From positions 24,054,008 through 24,118,007 of the forward strand of contig CM049313.1 of assembly GCA_026874595.1 (NCBI GenBank): 64,000 nt of DNA, in the 5' to 3' direction. Made by a program: the position numbers and the translations under genes. This document shows positions 36,510 to 47,992 of the stretch, piece by piece. Source of the stretch: Sipunculus nudus. Taxonomy: Eukaryota; Annelida; Sipuncula; Golfingiida; Sipunculidae. The notes under the pieces are model-generated. The model was not told the origin of the DNA. It searched no databases and saw nothing but the letters and a program-made list of their open reading frames with translations. How positions within the stretch are numbered: position 1 is the first letter of the stretch; every line of letters starts with the position of its first letter.

Positions 36510-37505
36510 AAACAGATTGGTTGAATCAATAAATAAATTGGTTTAATCCAACCAATTTAATTGGTCAAAATATGTCCAAACAATTTATTGTTTAGAACAA
36601 CGAATTTATTTTGAAAACAAATAACAGGTATTGGTTAAATCAACCAGTATATTGGTCAGAGCAACCAACACAGCTGATCATTTAAACCAACAAAACTGGT
36701 CGGTTTGACAAAAACAAATTGGTTATTCTTAAGCAATGTACATTGGTTTAGGTCAACCAAAACAAATTGGTTCAATCAGAAAATAAATTGGTCACATTAA
36801 CCAATTCCAGTCAGACCAGTGGATACTTTTATTTGTGCACTGCTACTTTCAGTCCCCTTTTCAGTTGTTTTATTCTCCAGATTGATTGGAAGATTTCTTA
36901 TAAGTATTTTTTCAGCTGGGTTGCTTTGGTTTAGGTTTCAAGGGAGAAACCCAAATTCTGCCCGAACGTGCATCAAACCTGTGACCGCTCGCATACTGTC
37001 AGACGTTTTGCCCCTAAAGCTTGCATCACTTATTGCTGATTTGGAACACTTTCGTGTCTAATGTTAAATTTTACCAACCGGTTTGGTCAGTGCTTGACCT
37101 ATCAGTTGGTAAAAACAACCAGTATGTTGGTAAAATCAACCAATTTTTAACTCAACCAAGAAAACTTGTTAAATATATGCAACGAAATGGTCGACCAATA
37201 AAAATTGGTCAAAATGCTCAATGAATTTGGTTACTGCATAACCAACAAGTAGGTGGAAATAAGCAATGTTTTGGTTAAATCTACCAATATCATCTCAACC
37301 TACCAAATTGGTCATATATGTAAGCTCAGGTAACCAATATTTTGGTTATCAATTGACTAAAATATTGGGTAAACCTACACACAGTATTTTTATTCTGTAA
37401 CCAATTAAAATTGGTCAGAAGAACCAACTGGTTTCGCTAGTACTTTAACAATGCGTTGGTTATAACAACCAAAATTGGCTTAACAAATTAAATTGGTTAC
37501 ATTTT
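36510..37505. repeat. dense ATTGGTT/AACCAAT repeat field
   Basis: Dozens of copies of TTGGT or ACCAA occur in both orientations, often as small dyads such as ATTGGTTAAATCAACCAG (36632) and TTGGTTATAACAACCAA (37456). The spacing is irregular at roughly 15-40 bases. The field is interrupted at about 36830-37055 by sequence without the motif. It looks like a decayed minisatellite whose unit was itself a short inverted repeat. The motif includes the CCAAT pentamer, but no gene starts nearby. Confidence 0.65.
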
Positions 37506-37673
37506 TAACACACAAAGTAATTCCTCTGTCATTGTATGTCAGTCTAAATAGAAATGGAGATGGTATATTGCTTATAAACGGAGTAAAAATATTTTGATTC
37601 ATATGATTTAATTCAATTTTAAACTGGACTGTTATTCAGAGATATGTAATAAACTGCGCGACAATGTCACTGG

Positions 37674-38580
37674 TGTAACGGACAAGTGCAACATGTTTGA
37701 CAAAAATGCAAAAAGAAAGTTTATGCTATGTTACAGGTTTCTCTTTTATTGTGCGCTGTTGACATTCTGAATTGTGTTAGACAGGCCCTGTTTTATTGTG
37801 TGCAGGAGTCTTACATGTGTCTGTTAGGCCGGCATAGTTCGTTGCCATAGGAAACGTGCGAGTTGGCCTAGCACGCGAAGTGCTGAAGGGTCTGAAGTGT
37901 TAAAACACAGCGTTCATTGTTCTAGATGTTTCAAGTCTGTTCCTGTAACGCGTGTATTGTTCTTTTGGATTACCCATTTTCTAGTATTTTCGGATGAAAA
38001 ATTTATAAATAGGAGCTGTGTTTAAAGCGGAGAGGAGAGACAAACATTCCAGCGGACACGATAGAGTGTGAGTCAGTTTGTTCACCTTTCTGATAATTGC
38101 AGAACTTATAGATGTTCTTCGAAATTTGTAACGGATTTTGTACAGTCTTCAGTTTGCCTTTGGAATTATTACCAGAGCTTCACTTATGGGTTACGACAGA
38201 TTGTTTTCGAGATTAAATTGGACTATTATTCCCTGAGAAGATTTAAGTGAACTGTTCATCTGGATTATATGTTTTAAAGGACTTGTTGAGCTGTGACAGT
38301 GGTGGTATCCAGAATCAACCCCTAGGATCCGGACACTCTGGTAATGTACACTTTATTTGTTATACTGTGTAATTGTTTGATTAAGTGTATTGTGATGTTA
38401 GGATTGTTTTAAGATTAAAATTATGATTATTTGTTAACAAAAATCCACTGACTTCTTTATTCATTCCCCTAGACTTTGTCACGCTGCCTAGTCTTACAGA
38501 ATCTGATTTTTTTTATCTCCATAACAAAATATATATGCTCGTCACGACTACGTAATGTGTTGTTATTAGGTTCCGTAACA
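37674..38580 (+). mobile_element. solo LTR of a Ty3/gypsy element, plus orientation
   Basis: Starts TGTAACGGA and ends TTCCGTAACA, a near-perfect inverted pair. Its 3' part (TCTTTATTCATTCCCCTAGA, CACGCTGCCTAGT, GGTTCCGTAACA) matches, in inverted orientation, the LTR at 39878-40430. A TATAAAT box is at 38004-38010. No 5-bp target duplication is seen at its borders, so it may be a recombination product. Confidence 0.7.
38004..38010 (+). promoter_or_regulatory. TATA box inside the plus-strand LTR
   Basis: TATAAAT within the LTR, about 330 bp after its start and in the usual place for the U3/R promoter. Inferred only from sequence. Confidence 0.5.
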
Positions 38581-38725
38581 GCTATAAATAAAAGTATCGT
38601 GCAAGAGGTATTAGTTTTCATTAGGAACTACTCCAACCAAACATTGCGGCAGAGAGTATTATCGATTGTTACAAAACCTAATATAAACAGATCACGTATG
38701 TTTACATCACACTTACAATTAGTAT

Positions 38726-39340
38726 CTACTTTAGGTCAGGGTCAGTGTTTACACAATTTACAGCAGTCACATTATGTACAACATCTGATGTGCTATTTCT
38801 GTCATAATATGGTTTCAACATGTTAACATGGCACAGTTGTTTCCTCTTAAGTCTATCTGGTGTCAACAGTATATAATTTAAATCACTGACTTTCTTTTCA
38901 ACAATGTAAGGATCAAAATACCTAGCTTGCAGAGGTCTGCCAGGGATGGGAAGTAGGGCAAGGACCTTTTCACCAGGCTCAAACGTCCTACTTACAGTGT
39001 GCTTGTCATACTTTGTTTTCATTTAACTTTGTGCAGATTTTAGATTTGACTTTGCAATCTCACAAGCATTGTGTAGTTTAGTGCGAATGTCTGAAACATA
39101 CTGCAGTAAACTAAGAGAATCAGGATTTTCACACAAGAGTTTTTCTTTAAGCAGTCTCAATGGACCTCGAACGGAGTGTCCTAAAAACTAGTTCAAATCG
39201 ACTGAAACCCAAGGACTCTTGAAAGGATTCTCTGACAGCAAACAACAATAGATGGATTCCTTCGTCCCAGTCTTTCTGTGTGTCATAGCAATAAGTCCTG
39301 ATCATGTTTTTTAATGTCTGGTGAAAACGCTCGTAGACTA
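38726..39340 (-). pseudogene. gypsy integrase C-terminal part
   Basis: Reads DWDEGIHLLLFAVRESFQES near 39250 and, after shifts, the C-terminal stretch KTKYDKHTVSRTFEPGEKVL with ALLPIPGRPLQARYFDPYIV near 38880-39010. The latter is the GPY/F-like module that follows the catalytic core in Ty3/gypsy integrases. It is continuous to a stop at 38726. Frameshifts divide it from the upstream part. Not functional. Confidence 0.78.
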
Positions 39341-39709
39341 TTTTCTAGTTTAAGTCTTCCTAACTCCAGTCGTTTTAACTCAATTTCTATTTCTTTTTCT
39401 GGTCTTTCTCTTTCTAACCTTACTTCCCTCTCTTTTAATGCTAGCTCATGTTGCATTTCCAACTTTTTAAATTCTAATTGCATAGCAAGGCTGTAATTTT
39501 TTTTTATGTTTCAACTTCAGTCGCTTCAATTAAACCTTTGCTAATAAGATCTTGCATGATTTCAGCAATGATATCAGGCTTTCTCAAAGCTTTTTTTTCA
39601 CATTTAGCCCTAAGTGTTGTCCCAAACGCAACAACTGTTCTTTTGACAACTATTCAAGTTGATCAGGGTCCGGATCGTCAACAAATGTCTCAGGTTTAAA
39701 ATCTGCCAT
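39283..39709 (-). pseudogene. gypsy gag N-terminal part joined to integrase by deletion
   Basis: Starts MADFKPETFVDDPDPDQLE at 39709, shifts frame, and continues as a long charged coiled coil (ALKEREVRLERERPEKEIEI) to about 39345. There the gag frame runs straight into integrase sequence in another frame. The coiled-coil type of gag is common in invertebrate Ty3/gypsy elements. Confidence 0.65.
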
Positions 39710-40426
39710 GTTAAGATGTTAAAACAATAACAAAAAAAACACTGAGATAAATCCTGTAAACAATGTACTGTAAACAATATGTAATCTTGTAAACAATGTA
39801 TGATAAAACAATGTGTCCAAGCGAGGCCTAATAAATTTGAAAACTATTAAGCATCCCGACGAGAGCCCCCAATTTTATGTTACGGAACCCAATATAAACA
39901 GATCACGTATGCGTGATGAACACAAATTTTATAATGGAGATAAAAAACAAATCAGATTTTGTAACACTAGGCAGCGTGAAATGTCTAGGGGAATGAATAA
40001 AGAAGTTAGTGTTTTTTTTTTGTTAACAAATAACTAATTTATTCTTAAAACAACCTAACAAAACAATACACTAAATCAATACAATTATACAGTAAAACAG
40101 CGTTATAGCAACAAGTCAATACAATCACACAGAAAGATAATGGTACAGTACCTGGATGCCTATACCGTCACCACGATAAGTCCTTTAAATGTAAACTCTC
40201 GGAGAATGACAGTCCTGTGAAAAGTTCTTGCAACAACCCAGAGAAGCAGGCTCTCCTATAAGTAGGCCTAGGTATATAAGGAAAACGAGATGAGTTGTCC
40301 CTATATGAGCAAATACTATACATACACAGCAAAGGCATTTGCTACTCGTCTAAATACTGACTGTCCATTAACTGACTTACAAGATGAGAGTAGCCCTCCC
40401 CTTTGTCGTGCACGTTTGCCTACACG

Positions 40427-40487
<61 letters not shown>

Positions 40488-40639
40488 CGTTCGCTGTAAA
40501 GGGTTATACTATATATTTAGTTAAAGAGTTTTAGTTTGTATAATTAATAATTGTTTGAAGCTCTTGATAGAGCTTAAAATACATTAAAAGAATCGTATGA
40601 CTACAACCTGAACAGATAACCTTTATAATGTATGAACTA

Positions 40640-42410
40640 AAATGGATGCGTCTTTTTTACATTCAAATATTGTGCTAAAAGTTCAATTTCCATTTTCTAA
40701 TAATCGATACGATGATGTTGTCAGAGAAAAAGGAGCGGACTGGCATGTAATGCAGCGTCTCGAGGTCGTATGCTGGAGGGCCAGATACCAGAGACAGCTA
40801 CGTAGGTACAGAGAGGAAGGTAGTCCTATAAAGTGTTTTTGGACGAGACGTGGACAAAGAGCGGTTATTTCCGAACAAGAGAATGGTTGGACAGGTGAGT
40901 TAACTCGTTTTCAGAAGCGGTCAGCGACTTGCTGTCAAGGGGCCACATAGAACATCTCTTAAGCTTTAATTCATAATGTACATAATGCGCGATCCGGAAT
41001 GGATGTTAAGAAATTTATATGAGGCTGCACAGTTGTCTTATATGTCGAACGACAATATCAATGGTCGTTTGATTGATTAATTCTCGATTACATCAGTTTG
41101 TATGCAAATGTCTTTATCATCTACTGAAATGAATCATAGTATATTTGATACTCACCTGTAATATATCAACAATATGCAGATATGTGAAACACTACACTGA
41201 AATAATTTATGTAAATGCATATTTATCTTAATAAAATTTGTTTTCTCAATTGAAAACAATTAAATGACAGAAGGTAACTAATAACATATGGTATTAAATT
41301 GTGGGAAGGCAGAGGTAGAAAATTCAGTGGCCAGGGGCGAGGCAACCGCCTCATTGTCGTCGATGCCGATACAGCTGAGGGCTTGAACGACGGAGCATCC
41401 CTGATTTTATAATCATGCTCTACAAAGGAATACCACGTGGAGATGAATGGGGAGCGATTCTTCAAATGGTTGAAAGAACGAGTCATAACATTCCATAATT
41501 AATTAGTTAAGTAACAAACATGTTTCTTTTTTAAGGAATTATATTTAATAAATAACAAATGCATATTTCAGCTATTCTCAAACAAAAATTTAAACAAATG
41601 TTATATTCCAAACGCCTCTTAACAGGACAACTCGCTAATACGGACAAAATCCTCCAGTCCCTTGAGTGTCCGGCTTAGAGGAGATTCACTGTATATATAT
41701 ACATATATTAAAATATATGTATATACAAACTACATCTTGCATCCATAGTTAAATTGAACTGTTATAGTTTTGAGAGCATGTTATGGTAATTCTGGTTTAA
41801 ACTACTAATTAAATTATTGTACACCACAGGAACAGCTCCGAAACGTGCCGCCCCGTTCTGTAATCGTCCTGGATAACGCGGCCTACCATCCCGTTTCCTA
41901 CTCTGGAGAGTCGTCTTTCCACTAGTATGGCTGACGTTCAAGCATGGCAGCGAATGCGCCAAAGAGGTTATTATTTACTACATAACTGGCAAATGTGCGT
42001 ATGTTTTTGTGACATGCTTTTCCTTTGGAGGTGCTGAAATATGAGGGGTATAAATATTCAGGAATAAACGGAGTCTTGTGTATTTTATGCAACTTAACTA
42101 CATAAGTGGGTATGCAAACGATAACAAGAGGCGTCACCTGTCTTATGTATGCAACAAGTCTATCCATGAATGGTGGAAGAGTCAAATTTCAAGCCGAAAA
42201 GTAAAGCCAGGAAGGCTGCATGACGTTTAGGCAGTGATACAATTGTCCCATGTCCCAAGCTTAAGTCAATGTTTGTGGGCTTTATTTTCAGACATAAACT
42301 TCAGCGAGGATATGCTCCTGGTAGAACTCAAAATACTCCTCAAGCGTCACCACCAGAGGGCGTACATGGTCGACCAATTTGCCAAAGAAAGTGGTCACAA
42401 GGTAAAATGA
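40640..42410 (+). pseudogene. IS630/Tc1-like transposase gene, copy D, multi-exon, plus strand
   Basis: Exons on the plus strand: 40687-40894 (DWHVMQRLEVVCWRARYQRQ, LRRYREEGSPIKCFWTRRGQ; the DETW motif is lost, and the exon ends ACAG before GTGAGT); about 41290-41485 (LWEGRGRKFSGQGRGNRLIV, VDADTAEGLNDG, then a stop, later EYHVEMNGERFFKWLKE); 41831-41925 (PPRSVIVLDNAAYHPVS, second catalytic Asp intact); 42291-42401 (NFSEDMLLVELKILLKRHHQ, RAYMVDQFAKESGHK, then GTAAAA). The third-motif exon (LPPYHxxLNPIE) was not found with confidence beyond 42.4 kb. Exon order matches the minus-strand copies A-C, which supports real intron positions rather than random breaks. Confidence 0.75.
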
Positions 42411-42804
42411 GAACTGGACTACTTTGGATACCAGCGTCTGTACTACTATATACTGTAAAAGGCTTATGAATTTTTAAATTTTCCACTGTCTGGGTATCAT
42501 CATGACCTATGTGCCTTAATCATAGACACGGCATGTATAAAAGGAGGCATGAAATATCCCTTAACGTTACAGCCCAACAAATTTGTGGCATGTGAGATTT
42601 CTTAATATCTTTTAATGAACTAACGTAATAATATCGTTGGTGGTAGAACATAATTAAAAGTAATTTTCATCGAAATTTAGCATTTCATGAAGTTCATAAA
42701 TGTTTCAATTTAGACTGTAGATCGATGTCCTTGCCATACATGTTACCCTATTATTATATTTTCGAGGACTGTGTCACTTGCCGAACACATAATATTAGGG
42801 TGCC

Positions 42805-42965
42805 TTTCCATGCGGGCCCCCGCGCGGAAAAAATCCAACAAGTGTATTTTATATATTCTAATTCCCCTTTTCTTACATGCAGGCCCCCGCGAGGGACCCG
42901 CATGCCAATCTTAAGCAGTGATTGATATCTGCGGGGGCCCCGCATGCGGATGCCACCTGCGGTAT
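42805..42965. repeat. cluster of GC-rich palindromes
   Basis: Three related palindromic blocks in AT-rich DNA: GCGGGCCCCCGCGCGG (near 42811), GCAGGCCCCCGCGAGGGACC (near 42882) and the near-perfect palindrome TGCGGGGGCCCCGCA (42930-42944), followed by GCATGCGG. No coding function seen. The rest of 42411-43385 shows nothing recognisable. Confidence 0.55.
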
Positions 42966-43385
42966 ATATATATATATGGTCCTGGTATTTGTCCTCATTT
43001 TTGTGAAAGACAAGAGCTGTAAGTGCATTAAGGCTAATACAAGATAATACAACATGTTTTTATCGTGATTTAGGGCCCTACTGGTTGTCCTAAACGGCCC
43101 AGAAGACAACTCTAGGTAACATACTTACGAGGCAGGAGAGATATACACGCCGCATGCCATGCCTGGCTTTTATTATATATAATGTTTAAACGGAATATTG
43201 AATTTAAATATTATGTACCCAAAACTTTAAGAAATCATGATTATTATTGCATGCATTTCCACAATAGGCCTTATGTTAGATGTGTGGCACATCCGTGATC
43301 TTTACGGAAATCTCTCATGACCGTCACCTTTTAAGGTGTATCCCCGTCCACGCGAAATTTAAAATTTGACTTTGGAGAAGATAAT

Positions 43386-43555
43386 GTCAGGTAAACATTT
43401 TTCACTGTCGTGGGAAAAGATGGAGGAGCTGACCGACCTCGTAAGGCAGCATCAAGGTCTCTATGACCAATCATCACCCAAGTACAGGGACCAGCTGTAG
43501 GTCTTGAATGTGTGGGAAAAATTGCCACAAAGCTGGGGATTGACGGCCTAACTAG
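43386..43555 (+). pseudogene. MADF-domain exon with a premature stop
   Basis: From ATG at 43386 the frame reads SLSWEKMEELTDLVRQHQGL, YDQSSPKYRDQL, a TAG at 43498-43500, then VLNVWEKIATKLGIDGLTS up to a GTGAGA donor-like site near 43555. The spacing of W, L-V, LYD, Y and W matches the first half of a MADF (Myb/SANT-like) domain. Such proteins are partners of Harbinger transposases or host regulators. One base change explains the stop. It is different in sequence from the MADF protein at 57 kb. Confidence 0.6.
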
Positions 43556-44479
43556 TGAGACTAAGTGCATACATTGTTGTTCTTGATTTAAATACAATAT
43601 AATAAATCCTCCGCTCAGAACATTTTTTCTTTGAACACGTGTATACACATGCATCAAAACAGATTTTATGTGTCATCATTTACTTACACAAAGCAGGCAG
43701 GGTCTTCTTGCAGGTAATTTAAATGGGGGGGGGGGGGGGGATGGGTGCTGTGTGTCTGTGTTTTTTATGTGTATGTATTTATGATTATTTTATAATTTAT
43801 AAATTTTGATATACATGTATAAATGTGCATATATTTTTTTATATATATAAAATTAATTATATACCCAGGTATGATAATATTTAAATATATCCATGCTTTT
43901 ATAAAAAAATAACTTTTTATTTTTAAGGTATGAATGTCAATATTCCATATATATATATGGGGTGTTTTTGTATGTGGTCATGTGTGTGGAATCATAATTG
44001 ATATAATTAATAATTTATTAATATTCATATATTATATCAGTGTGTGTGTTCTTTTTTTTCCACAGTTACTGATATATCCAGGCCATATTTTTATGAAACA
44101 TGCTTGAGTTTTTTAAGATATTTACTATATTTTGATTTAAATTATATATGTATATATAATTATATATACATATATAAATATATATATATAATATGGGAGT
44201 TTGTGTGTTCATATATATGGATTAATAATTTTAATGATTTATAAATATAATAAATATATACGTGCATGTGTTTATATAAATATTTTTAAATTTATAAAAT
44301 TACTGCTTTGAAGGCCGTATAATTTTTAATATGTTTAAAAAAATCCAATTGTTTTTTTTCATTTGAATAGTTAAAATGCTTTATTTATATATGATGTATA
44401 TTTATTGATGTTTATTATAATTTATAATTTATAACTTAACATATAAATTTAACAATTTTATATGCTATAATTATACAGA
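43556..44479. other. no recognised gene; G run and AT-rich DNA
   Basis: A 16-base G run ends near 43740; the rest is extremely AT-rich without recognised features. Confidence 0.45.
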
Positions 44480-44790
44480 ATATTTAACGGTAATTTACTG
44501 TTATTTTACAGAATATTAACTGTAAAATAAAAGTAACTTTTCTTGTAAAATTACAGTAATCTAATCCCAATGGATTTTACAGTAACTTACTGTAACATTA
44601 GCTATAAGTAAGTAACTGTAAATTTACAGTAATGCATTGGCAACTATACTGCTAGTATGTATTACTGTGAATGTAAAGTAAATTTTTTACAGTGTAGGTT
44701 ATATAGTCACATGATATCGCTAGAAATTGAATAAAAAGAAATGTATTGGCAACTCTGCTGCCAGAACATTATTGTAAATTTACAACAAAT
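44480..44790. repeat. TTACAGTAA-type palindromic repeat field
   Basis: Many copies of TTACTGTAA/TTTACAGTAA plus TTGGCAACTATACTGCTAG and TTGGCAACTCTGCTGCCAG lines. Same motif set as 12690-13095, indicating one dispersed repeat family. Confidence 0.6.
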
Positions 44791-44974
44791 TATTTAGTGT
44801 AAATATAGGCACATGATATCGCTGGAAATTGAGAGCGATATACAGTATATTTGTTCAACTGAATTTTATTTAGCCGTAATACCCAACCCCCTTGCGGGTT
44901 TATGCCAGCTTTGGGAAAGGAACCTGTTTGCACCCCTCATTTCCCTCAAACCTGTATCCATGGATCCAGTTCTC

Positions 44975-45033
<59 letters not shown>

Positions 45034-45639
45034 TTATATATATAAATAAAACATTTTTTCTATTTTATTGTCTATTATATATTATTTATTATATATACAT
45101 ATATATAGTCACAAACATACTTTTCAGCGATGACCTTCTGGAAGCCACGGCTGCGTTAAGCGGTCCTTTGAAGTGGCACTGCGTGGTTTGTCGGGTTCCG
45201 GACATTCCGAGAGGTAGATCTAGGGATGCCCTGATCCAGTGGTGTTGATCACATTTAAATATTTGAATTTGACAAATATGTATTGCGTTTCATTGGTATA
45301 GTTTGTTACTTTATGCATGTTTGATATTGCTGAATTTTAATGAAATATCACAAACCATATCCTTCCTACATAAATTACAAATACCAGATTTTTAATTAAA
45401 CAATTTAAACAATTTTGAAGTTCAAATATACTTACATCATACGATTATCAATGAGCATGTTTTAATTTTCTTAATTCTCATTTGTATAATATAACATTAA
45501 CTTGTACCCTTTTTTTATCGCTATTTCAGAGGGATATCTACACTTCATCCCCACTTTTTGCATTCCCTTGCCGTTTTAGTAACCCATTATGTTTTTTTGT
45601 TTATATCCGCCTACATAGCCACATGTGGTGGATATTTTG
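44791..45639. other. no recognised gene
   Basis: Contains an (AT)n tract at 44979-45032. A short frame near 45127-45245 (LKWHCVVCRVPDIPRGR) has a CxxC-like pair that might belong to the Merlin relic downstream, but this is weak. Confidence 0.35.
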
Positions 45640-45975
45640 CCGGTCCTATGCACGGAAAAGGAGGAAGGTTGGGCTTATACGTATCAAAGGATATGGAGGA
45701 GGAAACTCCCAGCCTTTATTATAGTGCCTGATCGTTAACGTGACACTTTGTTTTATCACATCAAGCGTCTCTTCAGACCGGGTACCATCATTTATTCAGG
45801 TAAATGGGCGGCCTGCCGCGGACTGGCAAATGAGGGGTTACATCGTGATACTGTGTGCCATTCAGTTCAATTCGTTTCCAATGTCGTTCATATAAACAAC
45901 GCGGAACATTTGCATACTGAATTTAAGGCGGAACTGAGTATCATGAGAGGTCTGTTAGAAGGCCAGATCCCTTAA
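45640..45975 (+). pseudogene. Merlin (ISXO2/IS1595-like) transposase relic
   Basis: Plus-strand reading joins IIVPDR near 45715 and HIKRLFRPGTIIYSGKWAAC at 45756-45815. Next comes RGLANEGLHRDTVCHSVQFV and VHINNAEHLHTEFK, ending at 45975. This is the C-terminal half of the DDE domain of ISXO2-like transposases, in which GTIIYSDKWAAY and NHSxxFVxxxGVHTNxIE are diagnostic. The second catalytic Asp reads Gly (YSGKW) and the final Glu context is altered, so it is inactive. A stop and frameshift precede it. Confidence 0.72.
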
Positions 45976-46974
45976 ATTTTTTAGGAATAGTTCTCAGAAG
46001 TGCAAACGCCAAGAAAGACTTGTTACAGGCGATTTTCCAAGAGATTCATCTGAAACACCCGTTTTAGTTCATTGATTGTGTTTCTGTAACTCACTGTGCA
46101 TACGTTCTTCAACATGTTCCGGCTTTACCTTTGTTTAAATCTGTATCCATGGAGTTGAACGTTAAACACCAATATTGCTGTATAACAGTCTTCAGCATCA
46201 ACCACGACAATTGAGGTACGTGTGTTTCACGAGATCTTCTTGTTTGGATTAATCCCATCCATCTCCTGAAACTCCTCTTTTAAGCTAAAACGTTCATCCC
46301 CCTTACCGTGCTACACGCGGCATTTGTTCTTTCAAAATAAAATTGTAATGAACGGTCCCTTCGGAAAGTCACATCTGGCCAATCAGAAACGCCGCCACCC
46401 ATTGTTTACAAATGACGTCAACAATGCCGAACCGGTGAAGCCCGCCAATTGTTGCTACCCGGCTTATTTTTTTTTTTTTAAACGCCCGCCCGAGCGTCCA
46501 TCTTACGGGTCACCCGTCTCCGCGAAAGGACGCGCGGGGCCCGGCTCCCGTCAGCGGGGCAAAAAATAAGGGCCGTCCGTTGCCACCATACATGTTTGAG
46601 GTGAGGTCACTACCGTCACTTATATTGCATTTTTTACCCAGAAAATTAGGTCGCGTTCTGATTTAACTCCGTACCAAAAAACCTTTGTTATGTTTTTATG
46701 CTTATTCAAGATATCGCGAAAAACCATAGCGACACGATTAGTAGAACGGACTATAGGTTTAGGGTGCGTGTTGGCGTTGCAACTGGTTCGTCCAGTTCGG
46801 TTATGACCAGAATGTGGTTGTCATGGAGCACAAAAACGCGCGTTTGGTTATGTAAACAACCAACATGGCGTCCTTTGCGGTTTGTTTACATTGCTTCAGG
46901 GTGAATTTTAAGTCCTTGACACGTTTTGTGAGACAAGCATTATAACTGGCGTAGCGGGGGAGATAAAAAGAGGA
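45976..46974. other. no recognised gene
   Basis: A GC-richer stretch at 46360-46580 contains a T run; no domain recognised on either strand. Confidence 0.4.
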
Positions 46975-47400
46975 CATGGCAATAGTTACTGCCGTGCAAC
47001 TAGTTGTTGCGTATACAGAAATAGAGGAGACGTGCCTGGAATCGGCGGCGGTGGGCGTTTCGTCTGCCACGAGGCAAACGCATAATTAAAACAAAGATTA
47101 TGTGGAGAGGGTTGTCCCCTCCTGCTTGGACACCGACTTCAAAAGCCACTTCCGTGTAACAAGGGTTACATTTGAAGCTATCCTGACCACGCTGATGCTG
47201 AATGGCTGGATAATTGGTGGAAACAGCGGAGGCCACGAATACATGATATGAGAGATGCTCCTTTCTACACTTTGTCACCTGCCAAACCAGGAGTGTATGA
47301 GCAGCATCAGCCACAAGTAACATGACATCCATTTTTAGTAACGAAAGAGGGAATTCCATTCGCTCATTTCCATATTATTTGTGACTTGGCCAAATTATCA
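46975..47400 (+). pseudogene. Harbinger-like (HARBI1) transposase N-terminal relic
   Basis: Plus strand reads VVPSCLDTDFKSHFRVTRVT followed by FEAILTTLMLNGWIIGGNSG, then MLLSTLCHLPNQECMSSISH. This corresponds to the FxxHFRVxRxTFExL ... LLxxLxxLANxExxRxIxxKF portion that precedes the catalytic domain of HARBI1-type transposases. Stops follow and no DDE domain is present. It is not a fragment of the intact element at 52.6 kb, whose N-terminus differs. Confidence 0.6.
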
Positions 47401-47939
47401 TAAAGCTTCAAAATAAATTCGTAATTGAGAGTCGGGTTTAAAAGAAAAATCATTCATAATATTGATAATAAATAGTGGAAAATATAGAAGTCTCGATTCC
47501 CCCCCCCCCCCCCGGACTTTTTAAAGCAACAACAATCGTTTATATTATAAGAGTTTTTTTAAGTGTTGTGGCCTGCATAGAGTCCACCTTCTGGAAAAAA
47601 TGACGCTTTTTTTTTTTTTTTTTTTTTTTTCCTTCCCGTGACTGCGGGATTGAACGCTCTTCTTTCCAAAATCCTGGAAAATCTAAACATAATGGGGCAT
47701 CCATCAAAAATGTTACTGACATAATGTTAATGAAGAGTTAGCAGTAAAAAAGTCTTGTATTGTTTTAATATCATTAACTCTCAATTATCAATAAATAAAA
47801 ATTTATATATGTACATGTGTGTGTGTGTAATGATGATACCAGTAGTATTTGAGACATGGAAAATGTTATAAATTGTTTTAAGTGATAATAGTATACTATC
47901 AGGGAAGTATTTGGATAAAATTGGTTCTGTAAACTGTCA

Positions 47940-47992
<53 letters not shown>

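Larger units (their letters stand above)
38667..40430 (-). mobile_element. Ty3/gypsy LTR retrotransposon remnant with large internal deletion
   Basis: Minus-strand order: LTR from about 40430 to 39878, ending TTCCGTAACA; a primer-binding-site-like GGGGGCTCTCGTCGGGAT just inside (39850-39870), resembling sites for tRNA-Pro; a gag start at 39709; a coiled-coil gag part; then integrase text beginning ERFHQTLKNMIRTYCYDTQK near 39340; and the end of the other LTR at 38667-38705 (only ~38 bp left). Protease, reverse transcriptase, RNase H and the integrase catalytic core are missing. The LTR start is unclear because an AT microsatellite lies there. Confidence 0.75.

Noticed and set aside
36510-37505. 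CRISPR-like array
   Set aside because: Repeats are 7 bp, in both orientations and irregularly spaced; no constant repeat-spacer structure and the genome is eukaryotic.
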